Under the pieces are notes generated by a model, which did not search any database, was not told the DNA's origin, and saw only the letters and a program-made list of their open reading frames with translations. A stretch of 35,912 bases of DNA, from contig JAFTFO010000013.1 in the NCBI GenBank assembly GCA_017449495.1, forward strand, positions 1-35,912, in the 5' to 3' direction. Within the stretch, counting starts at the first letter, position 1; each line of letters starts with the position of its first letter. This DNA is from Prevotella sp. (GTDB taxonomy: Bacteria; Bacteroidota; Bacteroidia; Bacteroidales; Bacteroidaceae). The position numbers were made by a program, and so were the translations under genes. Below, piece by piece: positions 16,669 to 26,397 of the stretch.

Positions 16669-19600
16669 ATGAACTTACGACTACTACACCTGTCTATTCT
16701 GCTGGTCCTGAGTGGCCTGGCGGGCGCACAAGAACAGCTACTCACCAACAGCCGGCATATCAGCACTGCCGACGGGTTACCCTGCAACCAAGTGTTCGAC
16801 ATGCAGCAAGATGCCGACGGATACATCTGGCTGGCGACGGCTAACGGACTGAGTCGCTACGACGGCTACAAGTTCCTGAACTTCTACGACCTCGGCACCA
16901 GCGGCATGCACGCCGTGCTCGGCTATGTGATGCCCGACGCCAACGGCCGTCACCTCTGGATGCAGACCTCCACCTATCTCTTTGCCTGCTACGACATGGC
17001 CGACGGGCGCTTCGTGGACTTCACGGGACGGGGCGACGACCAGCACGCCTACCGTAAGTATGCCACCGACGACCTCGGAGTGATGTGGATGTTCGACGAT
17101 GAGTCGGGCGTCCGCCGTGTCAAAGCCTCTGCCGACGGCACATTCAGTTGTATAGACTACACGAAGGAGCAGGGCACCCTGCCCACCAACCACGTGAACG
17201 ATGCCCAGAGAGACGGTGACGGACGGCTCTGGGTGATGACCACCGGTGGACTGACCATCATCGACCGTGAGGGCAAGGCCCGCACCATAACCACAAAGGC
17301 CGGTTTCCGCAAAGCCATCGTGAACGACAATCAGGTACTGACGATGACCACTAACCAGGAGATCATCATCTATGACAAGACAGGACGCGAACTGAAGCGC
17401 AAGCCATTTACCGACCATGTACCGGTGATCACCGGCAGCTTCATCTGGCACGGTATCTGGACGATCCTGACACAGGGCGGCACCTTCCGCGTTGACCCTG
17501 CCGACGGTTCACTCAGACCCACGAGACACTTCCAGATCAACCGAGGCTATGTGATGCGTATGTCCGACGATGTCGTGTTCGTGAGCAACCCCACCGGCAC
17601 ACTCTGGGTGTTCCCCGCCCAGGGCGACGAACGGCAATACAACCTGATGGACGGCGTGGAGTCGACAGTAGACCGTATGCGCCGGTATAATGTCGCCCAA
17701 GGCAGCGACGGGCTCTACTACATCGCCAGCCACGGCAACGGACTCTTCGTCTACGACCTGGAGCACGACCACATGACCCACTACTCCGCCACCAGCAAGG
17801 CGCCCCTTCTGGGCAGCAACTTCCTGAACAACATCCTCATAGACCGTAGCGGTTGCATCTGGCTCGGCGAGGAGCTGACAGGACTGAGCTGCATCCTGCC
17901 CCCGACGGGACTGAAGACTGACTACCTCTACCCCATGCCCGGACAGCAGGGCAACTGGAACAACTATGTGCGCATGATCCATCAGAACGATGACGGTAGC
18001 GCCACCCTGAGCACCCGCGACAACAACCTGTACCGCTTCTCGCCTCTTCACTCCACACTTCTCACTCCACTTTCCTCTCACCACTCCGCGACCGTCTACG
18101 CCGAGCTGAAAGACCGGAAGGGACACGTCTGGCGAGGCACCCGAGGCGGCGGATTGTTCATTGACGGTCAGCATAAGGACTTTCCCTCACAGCATATCTA
18201 TACCATCACCGAGGACAAGCAGGGCCGCATTTGGATAGGCACCTGGGGCGAAGGGCTCTTCATGACCCGTCTGAACAGCGATGGTACACTTGACTACCGA
18301 CAGCTGATGAAGCAATCCTACAACGAGAGTCTGATACGCCGTGTGGAGACCGATTGCGACGGCACCATCTGGATAGCCTCGAACAATGGCGTCTACAGTA
18401 TCGCCCCAGGGAAAGAAGAGGTCACCGACGACGACCTGACCAGCTCGAACATGAAGAACGAGCGTCTGCCCTTCGACGAGATCATCAGCCTCGTCTGCAC
18501 CAACGACGGCCATATCTGGTTAGGCAGCCGAGGCGGAGGACTGCTCCGCTGCAAGCCCAACCAAGGACAACTCGACGTGGAGAAAACCTTCACCACCCAC
18601 GACGGTATGGCGAGCAACAACATCTATTCAATGGTGGAAGACCTTCACGGCAACCTCTGGGTAGGCACTGACAACGGCATCTGCCGCATCAGTCCCAGCA
18701 TGAAGGTGAACAGCTACCTCTTCGGACAGACCACACAGAGCAATATCTACACCGAGAACTGCGCCACGATGCTCAGCGACGGGCGGATGCTCTTTGGCAC
18801 CATCGACGGCCTGATGGTACTCACCCCTACCGCTACCGACACTATCGCCACCGACAAGGAGCCCACACCCATTATCACCTCCGTCAGCATCAACGGCATC
18901 AGCCAATACCTGTCACCAAGGAACCACAGCCTGACAGTCGCCCACGACCAGAACTCGCTGATACTCCATTTCTCATGTCTCGACTACGACGACCTCAACT
19001 CCACCCAATACCAATACCGTATGGAGGGCATCGACCGCGACTGGCTACCCCTGACGAGTGAGCACCAGGCCCACTACAACGGTCTGCGCCCAGGCACCTA
19101 CCGCTTCCGTCTACGCGCTCTGGGAAAGTATAACCAATGGAGTCAGGAGAGCCTGTTTACCGTCGTCATCCGTGAGCCTTGGTATAACACGTGGTGGGCC
19201 TGGCTCATCTACCTGACCGCCATCGGCCTGTTAGCGTGGTACTTCTATAGAGCCTGGCGCCGAAACTTCGAACTCCACCAACAGATACGCGTAGAAAAGG
19301 AGCTGACCACCTTCCGTCTGAACTTCTTCACCCATATCGCCCATGAGTTCCGTACACCGTTGGCCATCATCTCCGGCGCTGCCGACAAGCTGACACAGAA
19401 GACGGGCGACCAGCAGGTGTCACGATCAGCCGTACAGACGGTGCGCCGGGGCACGATGCGACTCTCCAAGCTTGTGAACCAGCTCATGGAGTTCCGTCGC
19501 ATCAACACAGGCAACCAGCGGCTGGGCGTCGTCGAAGCCGACATCGTCAAGCTGTGTCGCGCCACCTGCGATGAGTTCCGCGACCTGTCGGAACACCGCC

Positions 19601-20865
19601 AGCAGCAGCTCACCTTCACCCCCTTTGCCCATCAGCATACGATGACGTTCGACCCACACCTCATAGAGACCATCCTCTATAACCTGTTGAGCAACGCCGT
19701 GAAGTACACCCCCAAGGGAGGCAGCATCAGCCTGAGACTACGGCAGGACGAGGCGAGCCAACAGATACAACTGATCGTAGAAGACACAGGCCCCGGCATC
19801 AGCCCCCAGCAGATACCACAATTGTTCCAACCCTTCATGCACGGTTATGTGTCGCAGGGCGGCATGGGCATCGGCCTTTACACCGCCTATCAGTCAGCCC
19901 TGCTACACAAGGGAAGCCTGAGCTACCAGCGCATCTCCGACGAGGGAGGATCACGATTCACAGTGACAATCCCTGCCACCGATACCGTCTACAGTTCTGA
20001 AGACCACGCCGGCACCACTGCCGTCAACACCGCCTCTCTCCATGATCAATTGTCAATTGTCAATTCTCCATTATCAATTGTCAAAGACCTCGTGCCAGAA
20101 GCTTACAACGACCTGACCGTCGCCATCATCGAAGACGATCCCGACATGCTCGACCAGATACGCGACTCCATAGGCCGTTACTTCCACACCGACAGCTATA
20201 CCGACGGGCAGTCAGCCCTCACAGGCATCAGAGCGAGCCACCCCGACATCATCCTCTGCGACGTCATGCTACCCGACATCAACGGATTTCAGATTGTCCG
20301 TCAGTTCCGCTCCGACCAGGAACTGCCCCCGATACCCATCATCATGCTGACAGCCCTCGACGGCGATGACCAGCTACTGCGCGGCTATAAGGCCGGAGCC
20401 GACGACTATATGGTAAAGCCCTGCAACTACGAGTTGCTCATCCTGCGCATCACCCAACTCATCAAGTGGTACGGCCATCATCACCGGGATTCTCAATTGT
20501 CAATTGTCAATTCTCAATTGTCAATTGTCACCGACGAAGCCGACCAGCGGTTCAAGTATAAGATGGAGACCTTCGTTGCTCAGCACTTAGGCGACCCCAC
20601 ATTTAATGTCGACACGCTGGCTGCCATGCTTAAGATGGGACGCACCAAGTTCTACGGTAAGATGAAGGAGTTTACAGGCATGTCGCCCAACACCTACCTA
20701 CAGACCGAGCGTCTGAAGAAAGCCGCTGACTTGCTGATTGAGGGCGACCTGAACGTGACCGAGATCAGCTATAAGGTAGGATTCCAGTCGCCGACCTACT
20801 TCTATAAGTGCTTCAAAGAGAAGTACGGCGTTCCGCCCAGCAAATACGGCAAACAAAAGTCATAA
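16669..20865 (+). CDS. Hybrid two-component system regulator (HTCS)
   Basis: Single-protein sensor and transcription factor of 1398 residues. Signal peptide 1-20 (LSGLAGAQ). A periplasmic double beta-propeller (about 25-740) has many Reg_prop repeats of the type DGYIWLATANGLSRYDG and GHIWLGSRGGGLLR. A Y_Y_Y domain spans about 760-835, with one membrane helix after it (WAWLIYLTAIGLLAWYFY, about 842-862). The histidine kinase has phospho-acceptor H892 in HIAHEFRTPL, an N box NLLSNAVKYTP and a G box EDTGPGIS. A receiver domain has phospho-acceptor D1198 in LCDVMLPDING, and a C-terminal AraC helix-turn-helix covers about 1300-1395. It should bind an RG-I oligosaccharide in the periplasm and activate the SusCD, PL11 and CE12/GH2 units. 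ATG 16669 is chosen because an upstream in-frame TTG lies inside the -7 element. Simple DNA repeats encode parts of the propeller and both cytoplasmic linkers. Confidence 0.93.
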   Translation: MNLRLLHLSILLVLSGLAGAQEQLLTNSRHISTADGLPCNQVFDMQQDADGYIWLATANGLSRYDGYKFLNFYDLGTSGMHAVLGYVMPDANGRHLWMQTSTYLFACYDMADGRFVDFTGRGDDQHAYRKYATDDLGVMWMFDDESGVRRVKASADGTFSCIDYTKEQGTLPTNHVNDAQRDGDGRLWVMTTGGLTIIDREGKARTITTKAGFRKAIVNDNQVLTMTTNQEIIIYDKTGRELKRKPFTDHVPVITGSFIWHGIWTILTQGGTFRVDPADGSLRPTRHFQINRGYVMRMSDDVVFVSNPTGTLWVFPAQGDERQYNLMDGVESTVDRMRRYNVAQGSDGLYYIASHGNGLFVYDLEHDHMTHYSATSKAPLLGSNFLNNILIDRSGCIWLGEELTGLSCILPPTGLKTDYLYPMPGQQGNWNNYVRMIHQNDDGSATLSTRDNNLYRFSPLHSTLLTPLSSHHSATVYAELKDRKGHVWRGTRGGGLFIDGQHKDFPSQHIYTITEDKQGRIWIGTWGEGLFMTRLNSDGTLDYRQLMKQSYNESLIRRVETDCDGTIWIASNNGVYSIAPGKEEVTDDDLTSSNMKNERLPFDEIISLVCTNDGHIWLGSRGGGLLRCKPNQGQLDVEKTFTTHDGMASNNIYSMVEDLHGNLWVGTDNGICRISPSMKVNSYLFGQTTQSNIYTENCATMLSDGRMLFGTIDGLMVLTPTATDTIATDKEPTPIITSVSINGISQYLSPRNHSLTVAHDQNSLILHFSCLDYDDLNSTQYQYRMEGIDRDWLPLTSEHQAHYNGLRPGTYRFRLRALGKYNQWSQESLFTVVIREPWYNTWWAWLIYLTAIGLLAWYFYRAWRRNFELHQQIRVEKELTTFRLNFFTHIAHEFRTPLAIISGAADKLTQKTGDQQVSRSAVQTVRRGTMRLSKLVNQLMEFRRINTGNQRLGVVEADIVKLCRATCDEFRDLSEHRQQQLTFTPFAHQHTMTFDPHLIETILYNLLSNAVKYTPKGGSISLRLRQDEASQQIQLIVEDTGPGISPQQIPQLFQPFMHGYVSQGGMGIGLYTAYQSALLHKGSLSYQRISDEGGSRFTVTIPATDTVYSSEDHAGTTAVNTASLHDQLSIVNSPLSIVKDLVPEAYNDLTVAIIEDDPDMLDQIRDSIGRYFHTDSYTDGQSALTGIRASHPDIILCDVMLPDINGFQIVRQFRSDQELPPIPIIMLTALDGDDQLLRGYKAGADDYMVKPCNYELLILRITQLIKWYGHHHRDSQLSIVNSQLSIVTDEADQRFKYKMETFVAQHLGDPTFNVDTLAAMLKMGRTKFYGKMKEFTGMSPNTYLQTERLKKAADLLIEGDLNVTEISYKVGFQSPTYFYKCFKEKYGVPPSKYGKQKS
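18046..18087 (+). repeat. CACTCC-type repeat within the HTCS propeller
   Basis: A pyrimidine-rich stretch with three imperfect units around TCACTCCAC (18048-18056, 18062-18070, 18077-18087), about 14-16 bases apart. It encodes about residues 460-473 (LHSTLLTPLSSHHS), which breaks the regular propeller pattern and looks like a loop extension. Confidence 0.6.
20046..20084 (+). repeat. TCAATTG repeat in the HTCS kinase-receiver linker
   Basis: Three copies of TCAATTGTCAA-type sequence (starts near 20046, 20053, 20074) with TCAATTCTCC between them. It encodes QLSIVNSPLSIVK, residues about 1127-1139, between the histidine kinase and receiver domains. The same motif recurs at 20491-20530 in the next linker. 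Confidence 0.8.
20491..20530 (+). repeat. TCAATTG repeat in the HTCS receiver-HTH linker
   Basis: Four copies of TCAATTG are visible (from 20493, 20500, 20514 and 20521) with one TCAATTC between the pairs. It encodes SQLSIVNSQLSIV, residues about 1275-1287, between the receiver and the AraC-type DNA-binding domain, nearly the same peptide as in the previous linker. Confidence 0.85.
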
Positions 20866-20870
20866 AAACA

Positions 20871-20903
20871 ACCGCCCCGAGGAGTCGCTACTCTCGGGGC
20901 GGT
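20871..20903 (-). terminator. Hairpin terminator between HTCS and SusD genes
   Basis: ACCGCCCCGAG (20871-20881) and CTCGGGGCGGT (20893-20903) form a perfect 11-bp GC-rich stem with an 11-base loop. On the minus strand the stem is followed by TGTTTTTA, so it best fits termination of the SusC/SusD transcript. On the plus strand the T-run is lacking (TCTTCATG), so bidirectional use is less certain. Confidence 0.75.
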
Positions 20904-20960
20904 CTTCATGAACAACTAACTGTAACTAACTAATATGTATGAACCAAATCAAAGAGACAA

Positions 20961-23063
20961 TTAATAGCCAGGATTCTGCCATGCCTTCTTCTGAGCATCA
21001 GAGAGGTCTGAGCCATCCTCATTCTTCAAGCCATCGATGAAAGTCTGTGGAATAGGACGATAGATGTGACGATCCTGAACATTAGGAGCAGCCTCTGGAT
21101 TAAAGGCCTTTGCACGAGCTACAAGAGTCTTTGTACGAGAAAGAGTCTCCCAGCGCTGCCACTCACCAATCAACTCACGAGTACGCTCGTTGAGGATAAA
21201 ATTAATAGCACGCTCCTGCTGACCACTGACTCCGAGTTTGGATAGAATTGCCTCATCCTCTGCAGGAAGATTATTCCAATCCCAATTAGTCAAGTCTGAA
21301 GCATCTGTAGTAACAGGCTGATCAGGATTTGACAGATAATAGGTGTTGATCCAAGGATTAGAGTTTTCATACATAGCCTGGTTGGCTGCATAAAGACCAT
21401 TACTGATCTCAAATGCTTTTGAACCATCCACATAGTAGGAGCGGTTCTCTCCGTTCTTCCATTGAGCACGAGCACGGATGATATTGATGTCTGCCTTAGC
21501 AGCATCATAATTACCCAAACGAACATTGCACTCTGCGCGGATAAGATAAGTCTCTGCCAGACGAGCCATCGTCACATCACGATAGGCATCACCCTTCTCT
21601 GCCTGACGGGTGCCGTCAGTACACTTATTGATACCAGCGAAGAAGTTACAAACAGCAGTACTTTTGAAATTTGGAGCTACATACTCTCCATTCTGATAGA
21701 GGACCGATGAACTGGGGACCCAAGTACCAGCCTTGCTGACAAGTTCACCAGATGTTTCAGTCTGACGATTATCGCCCTTCCACTCAGGTAGACGACCTGC
21801 ATCATCTGAGAAATTCGAATTCTGTGCATAAGCACCAAATGTGTAACCATCATAGGTATGGTCGTCCTTTGTGTTGAGAATCATAATGGCACCAGGAGCA
21901 CCAAGTTCCACGCCTAAAGTGTCCTTAACAATAGTATTGATACCATAGACAGTCTTGAAAGTCTTCCACAGACGAGCATCGTTTACATGGTCATAAGCAG
22001 CATAGGTGTACTCCGTTGGACGGCAACGCTGGAAGTCCATCTCACCTGTCCAAACACCACGCTTTGTCCAGCCACCACCAAAACCAGCACCAAACTGCGG
22101 GCCAAAGTAGTTATAAGTACGGTTACCGAAACGACCTTGAGTAGCACTATTGTTATTGAAGCCAGCAGCCATCAATATCTCGCTCAACTGTTCTGTCTCA
22201 CAGTCCACACCAGTCCACTTAGCATAGAGATCAGCATAATCAGGAGCTAGGGTACGGGCATTAATTGCATAGTTACATGCTTCGACAGCCTCCTTCAAAT
22301 CAGCCTCTTTGGTGGCACTATTGAAAGCCTCACAACGTTCAGAAGCACGGAACAGAAGTGCCTTTGCCAAGAAGTGTGCAGCTGTAGCCTTCGTCCAAGT
22401 AATACCCTTCCCGTATGTAAACTCCTCACCCTTGAACAGATTGTAAGCCTGACGGAGGTCACTAATCACCTGCTCCCAAGCTTCCTCTTCTGTGGCCTGT
22501 GTGAAGTTGCGAACAACATCAGTAACGGGAGTGGTCTGTATCACAGGACGTCCATACTGGGCTGTCAGACGATAGTAGTTATAACCACGAAGGAAGTATG
22601 CATGAGCCAGACAGCGATTACGAACTTCAGAATCAGAGATGACACTCTCAGCCTTATCAATAATCGTATTACAGGATGCTATACCATAATAGAGTTCATT
22701 CCACAAAGCATCAATGGCTGGGCAGTTGTTGTTAGCTGCGCCTAATGCTGTCGTACAGTTCATTGGTTGGAAACGTGTGTCATACGTATTCCAGGGCTCA
22801 CTGGTCAAGTCGTTAGCATTGGTGAACTCATCAGTACCATAAAGTGTAATACCATAAGCCCACTCATAACCGAAATGCCAACGGAGATTACCATAAAGGG
22901 ATACTGTGAGTGCTTCAAGACCCTCTGGGGTATCGAAATACTGGGTCGAATATTTAGTAGTCAGATCCTCATCAAGGAAATCACTTGAACAAGAGGACAT
23001 CCCTACAGTCATTGAAACTGCCAGCAGACCACCTATAATATATTTACTAATTTTCATATTCAT
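20961..23063 (-). CDS. SusD/RagB-family surface glycan-binding lipoprotein
   Basis: Outer-membrane lipoprotein of 700 residues that works as the lid and glycan receptor of the SusC pore. The signal peptide ends in a lipobox GMSSC, with Cys25 as the lipidated residue. The following SSDFLDED is acidic, as in Bacteroidetes lipoprotein export signals, so surface exposure is likely. SusD features include TPR-like helices near the N-terminus (CLAHAYFLRGYNYYRLTAQYGRPV) and the C-terminal pattern AINFILNERTRELIGEWQRWETLSRTKTL...YRPIPQTFIDG. Start chosen at 23063 (MNMKISKYI); MKISKYI at 23057 is equally possible, and the longer upstream frame has no signal peptide. It starts 28 bases after the susC stop. 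AT-richer than the enzyme genes. Confidence 0.93.
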   Translation of the reverse strand: MNMKISKYIIGGLLAVSMTVGMSSCSSDFLDEDLTTKYSTQYFDTPEGLEALTVSLYGNLRWHFGYEWAYGITLYGTDEFTNANDLTSEPWNTYDTRFQPMNCTTALGAANNNCPAIDALWNELYYGIASCNTIIDKAESVISDSEVRNRCLAHAYFLRGYNYYRLTAQYGRPVIQTTPVTDVVRNFTQATEEEAWEQVISDLRQAYNLFKGEEFTYGKGITWTKATAAHFLAKALLFRASERCEAFNSATKEADLKEAVEACNYAINARTLAPDYADLYAKWTGVDCETEQLSEILMAAGFNNNSATQGRFGNRTYNYFGPQFGAGFGGGWTKRGVWTGEMDFQRCRPTEYTYAAYDHVNDARLWKTFKTVYGINTIVKDTLGVELGAPGAIMILNTKDDHTYDGYTFGAYAQNSNFSDDAGRLPEWKGDNRQTETSGELVSKAGTWVPSSSVLYQNGEYVAPNFKSTAVCNFFAGINKCTDGTRQAEKGDAYRDVTMARLAETYLIRAECNVRLGNYDAAKADINIIRARAQWKNGENRSYYVDGSKAFEISNGLYAANQAMYENSNPWINTYYLSNPDQPVTTDASDLTNWDWNNLPAEDEAILSKLGVSGQQERAINFILNERTRELIGEWQRWETLSRTKTLVARAKAFNPEAAPNVQDRHIYRPIPQTFIDGLKNEDGSDLSDAQKKAWQNPGY

Positions 23064-23091
23064 TGCAGTTTTTATAATGATAAATAATTCT

Positions 23092-26000
23092 TTAGAATCC
23101 AACTTCAAGACCGAATACGAAGCTACGGTTGAAATAAGTGCGTCCAGTGTCAAGATCGAAACCGTTGATTGACTGATGAATGCTAAATGGATTGATGATC
23201 TGAGCATAGATCTTAGCATGTGAGAGTGTGGCAGGTCTAATCAGTTTTGCTGGGAAATTATAGCCTAACGAGATATTGCGTACTTTCAAGAATGAAGCAT
23301 CCTTGAAACCGAGCAAGCTAGAGAAGTTGTCACCAGAACCAGAAGTTGCCTGAGCCAAGATCGGCTTCTGCCACTCAGCACCAGTATTCTGAGGTGTCCA
23401 ATAGTCAATCTCACGCTGGTTAGCATGTGCAGTCAGAGCCTCGCCACCTGTCGAGAAGGTGTAGCCCATACGACCAATAATAGATACACCAAGTTCAATA
23501 CCCTTATAAGAGAAGTTGTTGGTCCATCCCAAAGTCGTAGTCGGATTTCTATTACCAAGTACTATACGGTCATCCACTGTCATTTGATAGTCACCATTCA
23601 CGTCATGTGGGCGTACATTACCAGCAGTGAAATTATAACCATTAGCATTCCACTTTGCCATTTCAGCTGCGTCACTCTCCTGCCAAATACCATCATTACC
23701 ATAACCATAATATACACTCAGCGATTCACCGATGAACAGAGAGTTGTCTGGCATATCGTTCTTACCATATGCAAGCTCAACGATTTCATCCTTCTGATAG
23801 GCAATATTGAAACTCGTTTCCCATTCGAATCCAGCAGTCTGCACGGGAATTGCGTTCAAAGTCAACTCTATACCATGGTTCTTAGTTTTACCTACATTAG
23901 AGTATGTACCGGGGAAGCCTGTCAGAGTTGGAATGTTGGTGAACATAATCACATCATCAGTATGCGACCAGTAGTAATCCAAACTACCATTGATGCGGCC
24001 ATTCAGGAAGCCATAGTCAATACCAATATTCCACTGAGTAGTCTTTTCCCATCCAAGATTCGGGTTTGCCATCGTAAGTTGAGTTCCTGAATAGTAAGGC
24101 TCATTAGTAGTGTAGCCAAGAACATCTGTCATACCGTTGAAAGGCAGATAGACACCTGTGATATCACCCTTCGTATCGTAAGGAGACACTGCAGCATTAC
24201 CTGTCACACCTACACCAAGGCGAATCTTCAGATTACTGATCCAACCAATGTTCTTGATGAAGTCTTCCTCACCGATACGCCAAGCAATGGCTGCTGAGGG
24301 GAAGAAATCCCACTTGTTACCTTCAGACAACTGGGAAGCACCATCCCAACGTCCACTGATTGTCAACATGTAACGCTCGTTGAAACCATAGTTCAGACGA
24401 ATCATGTAAGATTCCAACTGACGTTCTGTCAAACCAGAACCAAGTCCTACAGCCTGATCGGCATTGCTTGGGTTAACAGTGTTAAAGGCATTCCACAGAT
24501 AAGAGTCTTTCTCAATCTGACTTGCCTGCATATTAGAAGTCTCAGTGTTCCACATTGACGAAGTCTGCAACAAAGTAACGCCAACCTTATGCTTTTCGGC
24601 AAATGTACGGTCATAGAGAATCATATTGTCCAAAGTCCAAGAGAAGTCACGACGATTCTGCAGACGCGAGAAGTTCTTACCTTCTGTTCCGTTAGAATTA
24701 ATTCTGTGAGAAGAGAAACCGTCAATGTAGGCACCCTCACGCCAGTTACGGAAGTCAGGACCGAAGGCCATCTTATAACGCAGACCATTCAGCGGTTTGA
24801 AGATTTCCCCGAGATCAATTGTTGCAGAGAAGTTTCCAAGAGCACGGAATATCTGACGCTTCTGTTGAGAGTGATCCCATTCATCCATAATTGTATAGAC
24901 AGCGCTTTCACCACCAGGGTTAATCACAGTATTTCCGTTTTCATCGTAAGGCACAGCATAGCTAAATATCTGCTTTGCAGTTCCATAGATAGCATCGGGT
25001 ACTGAACCTGAACGACCTCCAAGTGTATTCATACCATAATCCTGCTCAGACCAAGTACCATTGATAGAAGCCTGGAAAGAGAACCACTTTGTGGGCTTGA
25101 TATTGACACTTACCTTACCCGTGTATCGGTCGTACCACTGACCCTTTTGAGTACCCTTATTACTCAGATAGCCAAAAGAGCCATAGGCGTTCATAGTCTC
25201 TGTACCACCACTGATAGCTAATGTATGCTCGTGGGAAAGTGAAGTCTGAGTAACAAAATCAGTCCAGTCCTTGCTCTGAACTCTGCCTGCATCCCAACTT
25301 CCGCCAGACCATCCATTCATAATATTTTTATAAGTAGCGGGGTCAAGAGAAGCAATATTGTTGAACAGAGCCTCATCCTCTGCCTGTGTGGGATGCAAAG
25401 GATCTGCATAAGAAGAAGCATCAAGATTGTGTGCTGCCCATCGAGCAAAGGTAATGAAGTCTGATGCACTCATAGAGGGTGAACGATCAATGATGTTGGA
25501 AACTGTCAACGTACCAGTATAGTCAATTGTTGTACGACCAGCCTTTCCTTGTTTTGTTGTAACAAGTACGACACCGTTAGCACCACGAGAACCATAGATG
25601 GCCGTTGCTGAAGCATCCTTCAAGATGTCAATAGACTCTATATCACGTGGATTCAGAGTCTCAATACCTGAGGCAGACATCAAGGGCACACCATCAACCA
25701 CATAAAGCGGTTCATTACCCTTATTCAATGAACGCTCACCGCGGATGCGGATACTACCCAACTGACCTGGACGCTCATTGGTTGTGATGTCAACACCTGC
25801 AGCCTTTCCCTGCAGGGCCTCCAAAGCATTGGAAACAGGACGTGCATTGAGTTCTTCTTCACCCACACGAGTCAGAGCACCCGTCACGTCACTTTTCTTC
25901 TGAACACCGTAACCAACTACGACGACTTCGTCGAGCATCTGGCGGTCTTCCTCCAACGTCACGTTAATTTGACTCTTTCCACCGACAGCCACTGTCTGGG

Positions 26001-26274
26001 TCTTAAAGCCAATGTAAGAAATCTCAAGATTTCCTTTAGCAGGAGCATTGGCAATAGTATAGTTACCATCCAAATCAGTAACTGTCCCATTGCTGGAGCC
26101 CTTTACTACGACACTTGCGCCGATGATGGGTTCTCCCTGTGCATCGACGACCGTTCCGGTAATCTTGTTCTGAGCGAATGCGCCAACGGCAAACACTGCG
26201 AACAGAACCGTAAACATCAACCTCTGGAGCATGCCCCAGCTGTTGTTCAGACTTGATTTACCAATGTCAATCAT
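23092..26274 (-). CDS. SusC/RagA-family TonB-dependent outer-membrane transporter
   Basis: Outer-membrane pore of 1060 residues importing RG-I oligosaccharides with the SusD partner. Signal peptide about 1-35 (LMFTVLFAVFAVGAFAQ), a carboxypeptidase-regulatory-like domain at about 36-108 (ITGTVVDAQGEPIIGASV...), the SusC-type TonB box DEVVVVGYG at 115-123, a plug domain at about 125-235 (RIRGERSLNKGNEPLYVVDGVPL, IESIDILKDASATAIYGSRGANGV), then the beta-barrel to a C-terminal phenylalanine (FGLEVGF). No sigma-factor interaction (STN) domain is present, so regulation is expected through the HTCS rather than an ECF/anti-sigma pair. First gene of the minus-strand susCD unit, with its own promoter and candidate operator. 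Confidence 0.96.
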   Translation of the reverse strand: MIDIGKSSLNNSWGMLQRLMFTVLFAVFAVGAFAQNKITGTVVDAQGEPIIGASVVVKGSSNGTVTDLDGNYTIANAPAKGNLEISYIGFKTQTVAVGGKSQINVTLEEDRQMLDEVVVVGYGVQKKSDVTGALTRVGEEELNARPVSNALEALQGKAAGVDITTNERPGQLGSIRIRGERSLNKGNEPLYVVDGVPLMSASGIETLNPRDIESIDILKDASATAIYGSRGANGVVLVTTKQGKAGRTTIDYTGTLTVSNIIDRSPSMSASDFITFARWAAHNLDASSYADPLHPTQAEDEALFNNIASLDPATYKNIMNGWSGGSWDAGRVQSKDWTDFVTQTSLSHEHTLAISGGTETMNAYGSFGYLSNKGTQKGQWYDRYTGKVSVNIKPTKWFSFQASINGTWSEQDYGMNTLGGRSGSVPDAIYGTAKQIFSYAVPYDENGNTVINPGGESAVYTIMDEWDHSQQKRQIFRALGNFSATIDLGEIFKPLNGLRYKMAFGPDFRNWREGAYIDGFSSHRINSNGTEGKNFSRLQNRRDFSWTLDNMILYDRTFAEKHKVGVTLLQTSSMWNTETSNMQASQIEKDSYLWNAFNTVNPSNADQAVGLGSGLTERQLESYMIRLNYGFNERYMLTISGRWDGASQLSEGNKWDFFPSAAIAWRIGEEDFIKNIGWISNLKIRLGVGVTGNAAVSPYDTKGDITGVYLPFNGMTDVLGYTTNEPYYSGTQLTMANPNLGWEKTTQWNIGIDYGFLNGRINGSLDYYWSHTDDVIMFTNIPTLTGFPGTYSNVGKTKNHGIELTLNAIPVQTAGFEWETSFNIAYQKDEIVELAYGKNDMPDNSLFIGESLSVYYGYGNDGIWQESDAAEMAKWNANGYNFTAGNVRPHDVNGDYQMTVDDRIVLGNRNPTTTLGWTNNFSYKGIELGVSIIGRMGYTFSTGGEALTAHANQREIDYWTPQNTGAEWQKPILAQATSGSGDNFSSLLGFKDASFLKVRNISLGYNFPAKLIRPATLSHAKIYAQIINPFSIHQSINGFDLDTGRTYFNRSFVFGLEVGF

Positions 26275-26321
26275 ACTGTAGTTAAATTTGTTTTGTAGTT
26301 TATAAAAAAATGGTTATGCTG

Positions 26322-26329
26322 CAAAATTA
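26322..26329 (-). promoter_or_regulatory. -7 promoter element of susCD
   Basis: The minus strand reads TAATTTTG followed by CAGC, 47 bases before the ATG at 26274. The candidate operator at 26359-26368 is 29 bases upstream. Confidence 0.7.
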
Positions 26330-26358
26330 GATGTTTTACCAATTATACATATACTAAA

Positions 26359-26368
26359 ATCGTTCAAA
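26359..26368. promoter_or_regulatory. Candidate HTCS operator upstream of susCD
   Basis: ATCGTTCAAA, identical to 16592-16601 and in the same relation to the -7 element. Read on the minus strand the wider match is GTAT, 4-5 bases, TTTGAACGAT, then (T/A)TT. It sits only 29 bases from the stop codon of the upstream CE12 gene. Confidence 0.5.
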
Positions 26369-26397
26369 TAATATACGAATTGTACAATCCTTGTATT

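Noticed and set aside
23064-23219. N-terminal extension of SusD into the SusC 3' end
   Set aside because: The lipoprotein signal peptide begins at 23063 or 23057; the extension is an out-of-frame reading of susC.
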